A stretch of DNA of 8,303 nucleotides, taken from NCBI GenBank assembly GCA_017544125.1, contig JAFYET010000235.1:1-8303 (forward strand). The letters are read 5' to 3'. The translations under genes and the position numbers were made by a program. The notes below the pieces were generated by a model that was given only the letters and a program-made list of their open reading frames with translations, was not told the origin of the DNA and made no database searches. Each line of letters starts with the position of its first letter. Within the stretch, counting starts at the first letter, position 1. Source of the DNA: Ruminococcus sp. (GTDB lineage Bacteria; Bacillota; Clostridia; Oscillospirales; Ruminococcaceae). Shown in pieces: positions 1 to 6,153 of this stretch.

Positions 1-33
1 CCCGTCTGACCCATAACTGTCACCGGTTGACAC
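1..33 (-). CDS. 5' end of an unidentified gene, cut by the window edge
   Basis: On the minus strand a GTG codon (31-33) opens a frame of 11 codons, MSTGDSYGSDG, that runs off the left edge. Support for a real start comes from the upstream signals: GGAGG at 42-46 lies 8 nt before the GTG, and a consensus promoter (-35 at 93-98, -10 at 70-75) lies about 30 nt further upstream. An ATG at 12-14 in another frame is too far from the ribosome binding site to be preferred. Eleven residues are too few to recognise a family, so no function is proposed. The gene is transcribed divergently from the acetyltransferase operon. Confidence 0.5.
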   Translation of the reverse strand, partial: MSTGDSYGSDG

Positions 34-69
34 TACGCTCACCTCCGTTATTTTCAAAATAGCATATAT

Positions 70-98
70 ATTATATCACTTAACAAACTGCTTGTCAA
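70..98 (-). promoter_or_regulatory. Consensus sigma-A promoter for the leftward gene
   Basis: Read on the minus strand, TTGACA (93-98) and TATAAT (70-75) are separated by 17 nt. Both hexamers and the spacing match the vegetative consensus exactly. Transcription would start near 63, giving a leader of about 30 nt with a GGAGGTG ribosome binding site before the GTG start at 33. Its -35 box is 19 bp from the -35 box of the oppositely directed promoter at 118-146, so the two are arranged back to back. Confidence 0.85.
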
Positions 99-117
99 TA
101 TTTTTATGTCGCATTTC

Positions 118-146
118 TTGACTAAAAAACCTAAAAGTGCTATAAT
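118..146 (+). promoter_or_regulatory. Near-consensus sigma-A promoter of the acetyltransferase-ruvX operon
   Basis: TTGACT (118-123), a 17-nt spacer, and TATAAT (141-146). Only the last base of the -35 box departs from consensus. The expected start point is the G around 153-154, which is only 5-9 nt before the candidate ATG codons at 159 and 162. The mRNA would therefore be almost leaderless. It is the only strong promoter seen ahead of the four co-directional genes that follow. Confidence 0.85.
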
Positions 147-161
147 CAATTTGGTGATATG

Positions 162-635
162 ATGAATATAATTGTAAGAGCGCTGAGAAAGCAGGAAACT
201 GCCGTGCTTGACGACTTTCTGTATGAAGCCATATTTATCCCAAAGGGGGTAACACCCCCGCCAAAGGATATAATCAAGCGCCCCGAGCTTCAGGTGTATG
301 TTGAGAACTTTGGCAAAAGAGCAGGCGACACCGCCCTTGTTGCCGAGGCTGACGGGCAGATAGTCGGTGCTGTGTGGGTGCGCATAATGAACGACTACGG
401 GCATATAGATGATAATACACCCTCCTTTGCTGTCTCTTTATATAAGGAATACCGAAGTAAGGGAATAGGTACCAGACTTATGAGTGAGATGCTCGACACT
501 TTGAGAGAAGCAGGCTTTTTTCAGGCTTCGCTTGCCGTGCAGAAAGCAAACTCTGCAGTTAATATGTATAAAAAGCTCGGCTGTGAGATAATTGATGAAA
601 ACGAAGAAGAATATATAATGCTTTGCAAGCTATAA
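162..635 (+). CDS. GNAT family N-acetyltransferase
   Basis: Acetyl-CoA dependent N-acyltransferase of unknown substrate, about 157 residues, a normal length for a single GNAT domain. Numbering from the upstream ATG at 159, the acetyl-CoA pyrophosphate loop is R99-S-K-G102-I-G104 (the R/Q-x-x-G-x-G motif A), followed by the helix carrying RLMSEML. The typical C-terminal motif N131-SAVNMYKKLG141 carries the conserved Asn and Tyr. The central strand is LVAEADGQIVGAVWVRI (60-76). Two ATG codons lie side by side (159 and 162). The only Shine-Dalgarno-like bases, GGTG at 153-156, are better spaced for 162, so I chose that one. The gene is first in the operon, 14 nt before ruvX. The substrate cannot be told from sequence; a small-molecule or amino-group acetyltransferase is a family-level guess. 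Confidence 0.88.
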   Translation: MNIIVRALRKQETAVLDDFLYEAIFIPKGVTPPPKDIIKRPELQVYVENFGKRAGDTALVAEADGQIVGAVWVRIMNDYGHIDDNTPSFAVSLYKEYRSKGIGTRLMSEMLDTLREAGFFQASLAVQKANSAVNMYKKLGCEIIDENEEEYIMLCKL

Positions 636-649
636 AAAGGAATGATTTT

Positions 650-1087
650 ATGAAGATAATGGCTGTAGATTACGGCGATGCAAGAACAGGCCTTGCGGTG
701 TGCGACAGGACGGAGTTTTTGGCTTCACCAATAGGCACCATAGAGGAGCGCAATATGCAGATGCTTGCTATGAAGGTATCGCATATGGCACAGCAGTATG
801 AGGTAGGGGAGATAGTTGTGGGGCTGCCCCTTAACATGAACGGCTCTTTCGGGCCGAGGGCTGAGAGGTGCAAGCAGTTTGCCGACCTGCTAAATGAGAT
901 AGCGCCCTGCCCTGTTAATATGTGGGACGAGCGCTCGACCACCGTGTCGGCACACAACATTCTCAATGAAACTAACGTCAGAGGCAAGAAGCGCAAGGCG
1001 GTAGTTGATACCGTTGCTGCCACTCTGATACTGGAGGGTTATCTTGAATACAGAAAAAACAAAAAGAACTCTCAGCAGGAGACGTAA
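650..1087 (+). CDS. ruvX: RuvX/YqgF pre-16S rRNA maturation nuclease
   Basis: Putative RNase H-fold endonuclease that trims the 5' end of 16S rRNA precursor in the cytoplasm; 145 residues, normal for the family. The hallmark motifs are present in order: D7-x-G9-x-x-R12-x-G14 near the N terminus, VVGLPLNMNG at 56-65, D93-ERST at 93-97, and D120 in VVDTVAATLILEGYL. D7, D93 and D120 fit the metal-binding acidic residues. The ATG at 650 was chosen because the protein begins MKIMAVDYG as in relatives and because AAGGAA at 637-642 sits 7 nt upstream; an in-frame TTG at 623 adds nothing conserved. The last 44 nt overlap the start of the next gene. In many Clostridia ruvX is next to a DUF1292 gene; here the DUF1292 gene is about 7 kb away on the other strand. 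Confidence 0.95.
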   Translation: MKIMAVDYGDARTGLAVCDRTEFLASPIGTIEERNMQMLAMKVSHMAQQYEVGEIVVGLPLNMNGSFGPRAERCKQFADLLNEIAPCPVNMWDERSTTVSAHNILNETNVRGKKRKAVVDTVAATLILEGYLEYRKNKKNSQQET

Positions 1088-1919
1088 GATAGCCTATATT
1101 ATTTTAATAGTCTATTTTGTTCTGCTGGGGCTTGAGATGTATCGCTCAAACACCACCCTCGAGGTGGAGAACTTTGAGTATAAGTCAAAGTCGCTGCCAA
1201 AGGGCTTTGATGGGGTGAAGATCGTGTCTGTTACCGACTACCACAACCACGGCGGTGATTATGAAAACGAGCTGATAGATACTATCAAGGAGCAGAAGCC
1301 CGATTATATTTTCCTTGTGGGCGATATCATCGACAGAAACAGAAACGATATCTCAAAGGCAGCAGGCTTTATGAAAAAGTGTGCAGAGATAGCCCCCTGC
1401 TATCTTGCATACGGCAACCACGAGCTTGCCCTTAAGCAAAAGGAGGGGCAGTTCGAGGCGTACACCGAGGCTGCCGAAAAAGCAGGCGTTACGGTGCTTG
1501 ATAATGACATTGCCGAGCTCTGGCGTGGTGATGAGATGATATACCTTGCAGGCACCACCACGGTGGGCGGCTTTATGGAGGTCGATGAAAAGCTGAAGGC
1601 GCTTGATGATTCTGCCCAGCTTCTGTGGATAGACCACTACCCCGAGAATTTTGAGGAGCTTTCTGTATGCGCCAAAAATAACGGCTTTGACGATGCGCTG
1701 TTTTTCAGCGGTCACGCCCACGGCGGGCTTATAGAGGTGCCTTATACACATAAAGGGCTTTATGCGCCGGGGCAGGGCTTTTTCCCGAAATACACCTCGG
1801 GCGAGTATCACAGCGGCGGCTGCGAGCTGCTTCTGAGCCGTGGCTGCGGCAACAGCGGCTATACCCTGCGTGTGTTCGACCCGTTCCACCTGGTAGTATG
1901 TACGCTCAAAGCCGCATAA
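1044..1919 (+). CDS. Membrane-anchored YkuE-like metallophosphoesterase
   Basis: Calcineurin-like phosphoesterase, 291 residues, probably a phosphohydrolase held at the outer face of the membrane. An N-terminal anchor is clear: basic residues (KTKRTLSRRRK) then a hydrophobic segment at 16-31. The metal-binding motifs follow in order: D65-Y-H67, G93-D94-x-x-D97-R, G124-N125-H126, H198 in IDHYP, and G223-H224-A-H226-GG. The C-terminal GLYAPGQGFFPKYTSGEYH block is typical of the YkuE/YaeI branch. The start is a TTG at 1044, supported by GGAGGG at 1033-1038 with 5 nt spacing; the next methionine (residue 32) would remove the anchor. The start lies inside ruvX in another frame, so translation is probably coupled. 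The YkuE branch acts on lipid-linked or nucleotide phosphates in known cases; the substrate here is not determinable. Confidence 0.92.
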   Translation: MNTEKTKRTLSRRRKIAYIILIVYFVLLGLEMYRSNTTLEVENFEYKSKSLPKGFDGVKIVSVTDYHNHGGDYENELIDTIKEQKPDYIFLVGDIIDRNRNDISKAAGFMKKCAEIAPCYLAYGNHELALKQKEGQFEAYTEAAEKAGVTVLDNDIAELWRGDEMIYLAGTTTVGGFMEVDEKLKALDDSAQLLWIDHYPENFEELSVCAKNNGFDDALFFSGHAHGGLIEVPYTHKGLYAPGQGFFPKYTSGEYHSGGCELLLSRGCGNSGYTLRVFDPFHLVVCTLKAA

Positions 1920-1936
1920 TGAGAGAGGTGATATAT

Positions 1937-2728
1937 ATGAGTGTTTATACCCTGAAAGCTGAGAGCTTTGAAATGCGCTATCTGCGCTTTGGCAAATCGG
2001 GCGGTCAGCCGATTGCCGTGATACCCGGCGCTTCTATAAAAAGCGTTATGGGTGCAGAGGAGGCTATAAAGGCGCAGTATGCCGGGTTTGCCGAGAGCTA
2101 TGAAGTGTTCGTTTTTGACAGGATATCTGATATGCCGGCGGGCTTCACCACATATGATATGGCAGCCGACACCGAAAAGGCATTTGATATTCTGGATATA
2201 AAAAACGCCGATGTCTTCGGCGTATCGCAGGGCGGTATGATAGCGCAGCTTATTGCAGCCGAGCGTAATGACCTTGTGCGCAGGCTGGTGGTTTGTTCAA
2301 GCTCGGCATATATCCCCGATAATGCAGCCAAGATAATGGCCCAGTGGAAAGCCTTTTCTGCCGCTAAGGATATAACCGCCCTTATGCAGTCATTTGCGGG
2401 CAGCGTTTATTCGACGGGCTATTATAATAGGTATCGTGAAGCCTTTGACGCATATGCAGCTTCGGTAAATGATGATGACCTTGCCGCCTTTGAGATAACC
2501 GCCGGCAGCTTTGAGGGCTTTGATATACGGGGCAGGCTAAGCACTGTCACAGCCCCCGCGCTTGTGCTGTGCGGCGATGAGGATAAGATATTCTCACCCG
2601 AATGCTCAAAGGAGATAGCCGCCCTCACAAACGGCGAGCTTTACATTTACAGCGGCGAAGCCCATGCGGTGTATGATGAGAACGCCGATGTGCTGTCACG
2701 CATAAAAGAATATTTAGACAGGAAATAA
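1937..2728 (+). CDS. Alpha/beta hydrolase
   Basis: Alpha/beta-hydrolase fold enzyme of 263 residues, substrate unknown. The nucleophile elbow is G95-V-S97-Q-G99. The acid is most likely D216 in LCGDEDKIFSP, and the histidine is H243 in SGEAHAVYDENADV. The usual HG oxyanion motif after strand 3 is replaced by IPGASIKSV (29-37), so the histidine normally seen before that glycine is a proline. A cap region between about 125 and 200 is alanine- and aromatic-rich. The start at 1937 has GAGGTG (1925-1930) 6 nt upstream; an upstream in-frame ATG at 1898 lies inside the previous gene and lacks a site. Only 17 nt separate it from the phosphoesterase. It is the last gene of the operon and is followed at once by a hairpin terminator. 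Esterase, peptidase or lactonase activity are all possible. Confidence 0.92.
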   Translation: MSVYTLKAESFEMRYLRFGKSGGQPIAVIPGASIKSVMGAEEAIKAQYAGFAESYEVFVFDRISDMPAGFTTYDMAADTEKAFDILDIKNADVFGVSQGGMIAQLIAAERNDLVRRLVVCSSSAYIPDNAAKIMAQWKAFSAAKDITALMQSFAGSVYSTGYYNRYREAFDAYAASVNDDDLAAFEITAGSFEGFDIRGRLSTVTAPALVLCGDEDKIFSPECSKEIAALTNGELYIYSGEAHAVYDENADVLSRIKEYLDRK

Positions 2729-2730
2729 TA

Positions 2731-2757
2731 AATGCCCGGGGAAGCTCCTCGGGCATT
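2731..2757. terminator. Hairpin terminator between convergent genes
   Basis: AATGCCCG (2731-2738) pairs perfectly with CGGGCATT (2750-2757), and the inner bases add a G·U and two G-C pairs around an AAGCT loop, giving an 11-bp stem. It starts two bases after the hydrolase stop codon and ends six bases before the stop codon of the reductase gene on the other strand, so it can serve both. The following T-run is broken on both sides (TTGTTAT on plus, TATTATTT on minus), so it may be leaky. Confidence 0.75.
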
Positions 2758-2763
2758 GTTATA

Positions 2764-3741
2764 TCATACATCATATAGATTATCCAGATACGCAACCGTT
2801 CTCTTGTCAAAGGTTATGTCCTGCGCTGTCATGTCCTCTTCAAGCTGCCATAGCTTTGATACGGCAAACACGCTCGACACGGGGAATGACTGTGAGTTGA
2901 GATACGCAAGGGTTATAACAGCAGGCGAGTAGCCCGTCTTGTCGGATAGGCGCTTTACCTTTGCAAGGCGTGCAAGGTTGGCAGTAGTGGCATAGCTGCT
3001 CTCTAACTGGTATGTAGCGCTCTGCCCTGCGGCGAGCTTTGAGAAAAAGCCCTTTGCCTGCGGCGAGAATGCCATTACAGGGAAGTTATTCTTCTCATAC
3101 CACATATACTCTCTCATATCCATGCTCACCTGTGTGTCATCACCTAAGATGTCGGCGCTCGAGTGGGCAAGGCTGTAGTTTATCTGGCTCACCGAAAAGG
3201 GTGTCAGCCCGTTTTCAAGTGCGAATTTGTTTGCCTTGTCTATCCTCTCGGCTGTCCAGTTTGAAGCGCCTAAGATGTGTACTCTGCCGTCTTTGACGAA
3301 CTTGTCAAGATAAGGCATTATCTCCTCAACAGGCTTTGAGGTGTCGTCACGGTGAAGCATATATATATCCGTGTAGTCTGTCTTTAAAGCCTCCAGCGAC
3401 TGCATGAGGTCTTCGGTGACGGACTTCTCGTCAAGGCGGTGTATCGTCTCCTCCTCGGTAAAGTAAGGATGCCCGCCCTTGGTAGCTATTATAATGTCGG
3501 AGCGGTTGCCTCTGCTCTCTATCCACCTGCCTATCACCTGTTCGCTGGCACCGTCGCCGCCCTCTACCCAGTTGCAGTAAACACGGGCAGTGTCAATGCA
3601 GCTGCCGCCCAGCTCAGTGTATTTGTCGAGTATCTCAAAATAGCCCTCGTCATTGTCCTGCCTGTCGATGTTGGCAGTGCCTAATACGAGTGCGGGCAGT
3701 TCAAGTGAATACAGGTCGTTCTTTAAAGTGTACTTGATCAT
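2764..3741 (-). CDS. Aldo/keto reductase
   Basis: NAD(P)H-dependent oxidoreductase of the (beta/alpha)8 aldo/keto reductase superfamily, 325 residues, a standard length. The full catalytic tetrad is visible: D50 and Y55 in IDTARVY, K88 in IIATKGG, and H130 in MLHRDD. Cofactor and barrel motifs follow: GASNW at 158-162, SQINYS at 185-190, and the AFSPQAKGFF loop at 224-233 that contacts the nicotinamide nucleotide. The start ATG (3739-3741) has GAGGGGA upstream at 3748-3754 with 7 nt spacing. It is a single-gene unit converging on the hydrolase and diverging from ylxM, with an AT-rich palindromic region upstream (3761-3805). The substrate cannot be assigned; a sugar or small aldehyde reductase is plausible from the family alone. 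Confidence 0.95.
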   Translation of the reverse strand: MIKYTLKNDLYSLELPALVLGTANIDRQDNDEGYFEILDKYTELGGSCIDTARVYCNWVEGGDGASEQVIGRWIESRGNRSDIIIATKGGHPYFTEEETIHRLDEKSVTEDLMQSLEALKTDYTDIYMLHRDDTSKPVEEIMPYLDKFVKDGRVHILGASNWTAERIDKANKFALENGLTPFSVSQINYSLAHSSADILGDDTQVSMDMREYMWYEKNNFPVMAFSPQAKGFFSKLAAGQSATYQLESSYATTANLARLAKVKRLSDKTGYSPAVITLAYLNSQSFPVSSVFAVSKLWQLEEDMTAQDITFDKRTVAYLDNLYDV

Positions 3742-3760
3742 TTATCTTCCCCTCGAAATT

Positions 3761-3805
3761 GTTATCATACTATAATTATATTCTATCATATTTTTATGAT
3801 GATAG
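3761..3805 (-). promoter_or_regulatory. Candidate promoter and operator of the aldo/keto reductase gene
   Basis: On the minus strand TATAAT occurs at 3775-3780 with no good -35 hexamer at the right distance (ATCATC at 3798-3803 is the best), suggesting a weak or activated promoter. A perfect inverted repeat, CTATCAT (3784-3790) and ATGATAG (3799-3805), covers the -35 area. A further TATCATA copy lies at 3763-3769 on the other side of the -10 box. The arrangement fits a binding site for a dimeric regulator, but no regulator is identified. Confidence 0.4.
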
Positions 3806-3847
3806 TAATAAACTTTTTGTAAACAAAAATATTTTGTGAAAAAGCAC

Positions 3848-3876
3848 TTGACATTCGGGGAAAAATGTTATATAAT
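3848..3876 (+). promoter_or_regulatory. Consensus sigma-A promoter of the ylxM-ffh cluster
   Basis: TTGACA (3848-3853), 17-nt spacer, TATAAT (3871-3876): both boxes and spacing are perfect. Transcription should begin near 3883, so the leader before the ylxM GTG start is about 68 nt. The strength fits the highly expressed SRP and ribosomal protein genes downstream. The palindrome at 3884-3905 begins at the predicted start point. Confidence 0.88.
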
Positions 3877-3883
3877 ACATAAA

Positions 3884-3905
3884 TGTAAAGTATGTTAGCT
3901 TTACA
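3884..3905 (+). promoter_or_regulatory. Inverted repeat at the transcription start of ylxM
   Basis: TGTAAAG (3884-3890) and CTTTACA (3899-3905) form a perfect 7-bp inverted repeat with an 8-nt spacer. It begins 8 nt after the -10 box, so it could be a repressor operator lying over the start site or a 5' hairpin in the mRNA that stabilises it. The binding protein is unknown; YlxM itself has a helix-turn-helix, so self-regulation is one possibility and is speculative. Confidence 0.5.
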
Positions 3906-3950
3906 GCTTGTGAGAAAAGAGACGGATATTGTAAAAAGGCGGTGCTGCTT

Positions 3951-4334
3951 GTGATTAAAAATCTTGAATATGGGCTGCTGCTTGATGTTTACGGCTGTCT
4001 TCTGACCGATAAGCAGCTTGAAATGACAGAGCTTTATTATAATGATGACCTCTCGCTCTCGGAGATAGGCGAGCAGTTCGGCATTTCAAGGCAGGGCGTG
4101 CATGACAGCATAAAGCGCTCTGAGGCGGCTCTTGATGAATTTGAAGCAAAGCTCGGCATACTCAAAGCAAGGCAGGAGGAGATAGATGCTCTTATGAGCG
4201 TAAAGAGCGATGCTCTCGAAGCGCTCGACCAGTGCAGAAAGGTCTCCTTTGGAAAGAATATCGCCGATAAGATAATAAAAACACTTGAAAATATAGATTC
4301 ACGCCTCGCAGAGCTTGGCGAGGAGCAGGAATAG
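3951..4334 (+). CDS. ylxM: YlxM family DNA-binding/SRP-associated protein
   Basis: Small helix-turn-helix protein linked to the signal recognition particle; in streptococci YlxM has been reported to modulate SRP GTPase assembly. The 127-residue product carries the family signature LLTDKQLEMTELYYNDDLS (17-35), then the helix-turn-helix SEIGEQFGISRQGVHDSIKR (37-56), which resembles sigma-factor region 4. The C-terminal half is a charged, probably helical tail somewhat longer than the about 110 residues of the Bacillus subtilis protein. The GTG at 3951 was chosen because AGGCGGTG (3937-3944) sits 6 nt upstream; an in-frame GTG at 3942 lies within that site. It begins the cluster, 13 nt before ffh. 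Confidence 0.93.
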   Translation: MIKNLEYGLLLDVYGCLLTDKQLEMTELYYNDDLSLSEIGEQFGISRQGVHDSIKRSEAALDEFEAKLGILKARQEEIDALMSVKSDALEALDQCRKVSFGKNIADKIIKTLENIDSRLAELGEEQE

Positions 4335-4347
4335 AGGGGGTAAGCAA

Positions 4348-5715
4348 ATGGCATTTGAAGGACTTTCTGATAAGCTCGGTAAAGTATTCAAGGGCTTGAA
4401 AAACAGAGGTAAGCTCACAGAGTCAGATGTAAAGGCAGCAATGCGTGAGGTAAGGCTCGCACTGCTCGAGGCTGACGTAAGCTATAAGGTCGTTAAGGAT
4501 TTTATAGGCAAGGTAACTGAGCGCAGCATAGGCGAAGATGTACTTAAGAGCCTGACCCCCGGTCAGCAGGTAATAAAGATAGTTAACGAAGAGCTCATAA
4601 GCCTTATGGGTGAGTCGAACTCTAAGATAAACTTCCCCAATAAGCCCCCGTGCGTTATAATGATGTGCGGTCTTCAGGGCTGCGGTAAGACAACACATTC
4701 AGCTAAGCTGGCTAAGTATTTCAAGGCACAGGGCAAGCGCCCGCTGCTTATCGCTGCCGACGTTTACAGACCTGCTGCTATCGAGCAGTTAAAGGTCGTT
4801 GGCGAGAGAGCCGATGTGGCTGTATTTGAGATGGGGCAGATAGACCCCCGCAAGATTGTAAAAGAGGGTATCAAGCACGCTAAGGACTACGGTAATGATC
4901 TTGTTATCATAGATACCGCAGGCCGTCTGCATATAGATGAAGAGCTCATGCAGGAGCTTAAGGACGTAAAGGCTATTGCCGAGCCCAACGAGATAATGCT
5001 CGTTGTCGATGCTATGACAGGTCAGGACGCTGTTAACGTAGCAGCTTCATTTGACGAGGCGCTGGGCATCGACTCGGTAATACTCACAAAGCTCGATTCC
5101 GACACCCGTGGCGGTGCGGCGCTTTCAGTTCTTTCAGTAACAGGTAAGCCTATCAAGTTTGTGGGCATGGGCGAAAAGCTCGATGAGTTCGAGCCTTTCC
5201 ACCCCGAGAGAATGGCTTCACGTATACTCGGTATGGGCGATATGCTCACACTTATCGAGAAGGCGACTGCTTCTGTTGATGAGGAGGAGGCTAAGAAGCT
5301 GGCAGATAAGATGGCTTCCGAGGGCTTTGACCTTAACGACCTGCTCGACCAGATGAAGACGATACAGAAGATAGGCAGTATGAAGAGCATAATCAGAATG
5401 CTTCCCGGTGCCAATAAGATAAACGATGAACAGATGGAGCAGGGCGAAAAGGCACTGCGCAAGACCGAGGCTATGATAAATTCCATGACCAAGGCAGAGA
5501 GGAGAAAGCCCTCTATCATCGACCCCAAGAGGAAAAGACGTATCGCTGCCGGCAGCGGCACCGAAGTTTCCGACGTAAATCAGCTTCTTAAGCAGTATGA
5601 GCAGATGAAGAAGATGATGAAGCAGTTCGGTCTCGGCGGAAACCTGCACGGCAAGAAGCAGAGAAAGGCAAGAGCTAATCTCCTGAAAGGTCTTGGCGGC
5701 AACGGTATGCCCTGA
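4348..5715 (+). CDS. ffh: Signal recognition particle GTPase Ffh
   Basis: SRP54-type GTPase that, with SRP RNA and the receptor FtsY, delivers nascent membrane and secreted proteins to the translocon. The 455 residues cover the whole protein. The N domain (about 1-90) includes the conserved ALLEADVSYKVVK stretch. In the G domain: P-loop G108-LQGCG-K114-TT, DVYRPAAIEQL at 138-148, DTAGR at 189-193, TKLD at 247-250, and GMGEKLDEFEPFHP at 273-286. The methionine-rich M domain (about 320-455) has the SRP RNA-binding signature RRIAAGSG at 397-404 and a methionine-rich EQMKKMMKQFGLGG at 418-431. The start follows AGAGGGGG (4333-4340), which overlaps the ylxM stop. Residue 112 in the P-loop is Cys where Ala or Ser is usual. 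The SRP RNA gene is not in the window. Confidence 0.98.
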   Translation: MAFEGLSDKLGKVFKGLKNRGKLTESDVKAAMREVRLALLEADVSYKVVKDFIGKVTERSIGEDVLKSLTPGQQVIKIVNEELISLMGESNSKINFPNKPPCVIMMCGLQGCGKTTHSAKLAKYFKAQGKRPLLIAADVYRPAAIEQLKVVGERADVAVFEMGQIDPRKIVKEGIKHAKDYGNDLVIIDTAGRLHIDEELMQELKDVKAIAEPNEIMLVVDAMTGQDAVNVAASFDEALGIDSVILTKLDSDTRGGAALSVLSVTGKPIKFVGMGEKLDEFEPFHPERMASRILGMGDMLTLIEKATASVDEEEAKKLADKMASEGFDLNDLLDQMKTIQKIGSMKSIIRMLPGANKINDEQMEQGEKALRKTEAMINSMTKAERRKPSIIDPKRKRRIAAGSGTEVSDVNQLLKQYEQMKKMMKQFGLGGNLHGKKQRKARANLLKGLGGNGMP

Positions 5716-5775
5716 TAAGATATAAGCACGCAAGTGATTATATACAACAAATATTTATACGGAGGTGAAAGAAAA

Positions 5776-6015
5776 ATGGCAGTAAAGATAAGACTCAGAA
5801 GACTCGGCGCTAAGAAGAAGCCCTTCTACCGTGTTGTTGTTGCAGATTCGAGATATCCCAGAGACGGAAGATTTATCGAGGAGATCGGCTACTACGATGC
5901 TACTAAGGAGCCTTCCGTAATCAACATCGACCAGGAGAAGGCTAAGAGCTGGATCGCTAACGGCGCACAGCCCACAGATACAGTAAAGGCTCTTCTTAAG
6001 AGGATCGAGAAGTAA
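5776..6015 (+). CDS. rpsP: 30S ribosomal protein S16
   Basis: Small-subunit ribosomal protein that binds 16S rRNA early in 30S assembly. The 79-residue product begins [20 protein letters not shown], the family's diagnostic N terminus, then [16 protein letters not shown], and ends with [14 protein letters not shown], the conserved C-terminal helix. It is at the short end of the usual range (about 75-90). ATG 5776 has a perfect GGAGGTG at 5761-5767 with 8 nt spacing. The gap after ffh is 60 nt with no convincing promoter, so it is probably co-transcribed. Its codon use is more restricted than in the accessory genes of the window, as expected for a highly expressed gene. Confidence 0.98.
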   Translation: MAVKIRLRRLGAKKKPFYRVVVADSRYPRDGRFIEEIGYYDATKEPSVINIDQEKAKSWIANGAQPTDTVKALLKRIEK

Positions 6016-6029
6016 TTGTTTGTAATTTA

Positions 6030-6131
6030 AGGCAGCGTACATCACGGTGTACGTTTGCCTGCTGATTACAGCAGATGTTACCTGAGCTTACAGCACCTAT
6101 CCTGCAAGATGAGCTGTAGGCTTTAATTTTT
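6030..6131 (+). promoter_or_regulatory. Structured rpsP-khpA spacer with attenuator-like hairpins
   Basis: The 138-nt gap between rpsP and khpA can form three hairpins. Hairpin 1: AGGCA (6030-6034) with TGCCT (6056-6060) and CGTACA (6036-6041) with TGTACG (6048-6053). Hairpin 2: CTGCTG (6059-6064) with CAGCAG (6069-6074), an ATTA loop, sharing two bases with hairpin 1. Hairpin 3: AGCTTACAGC (6085-6094) with GCTGTAGGCT (6113-6122), 10 bp with one G·U, followed by TTAATTTTT, which looks like an intrinsic terminator. TTACAGCA occurs twice (6066-6073 and 6088-6095), so the 3' arm of hairpin 3 could pair with either copy and switch structures. It does not match a riboswitch or ribosomal-protein leader that I recognise. 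Confidence 0.5.
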
Positions 6132-6153
6132 CAGGAGAAAGAGGTATTTAATA

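Noticed and set aside
54..404. 116-codon minus-strand ORF
   Set aside because: It overlaps the acetyltransferase and both promoters, with no ribosome binding site or recognisable domain.
623..649. Upstream TTG start for ruvX
   Set aside because: It overlaps the end of the acetyltransferase gene, adds nine non-conserved residues, and the ATG at 650 has a well spaced ribosome binding site.
1353..1889. 178-codon minus-strand ORF
   Set aside because: It is antisense to the phosphoesterase, whose motifs are complete; no start signals and an Ala/Lys-rich composition typical of an antisense frame.
5022..5733. Two long minus-strand ORFs (171 and 179 codons)
   Set aside because: Both are antisense to the Ffh G and M domains and are Ser/Leu-rich, as expected from the complement of a Glu/Lys-rich gene.
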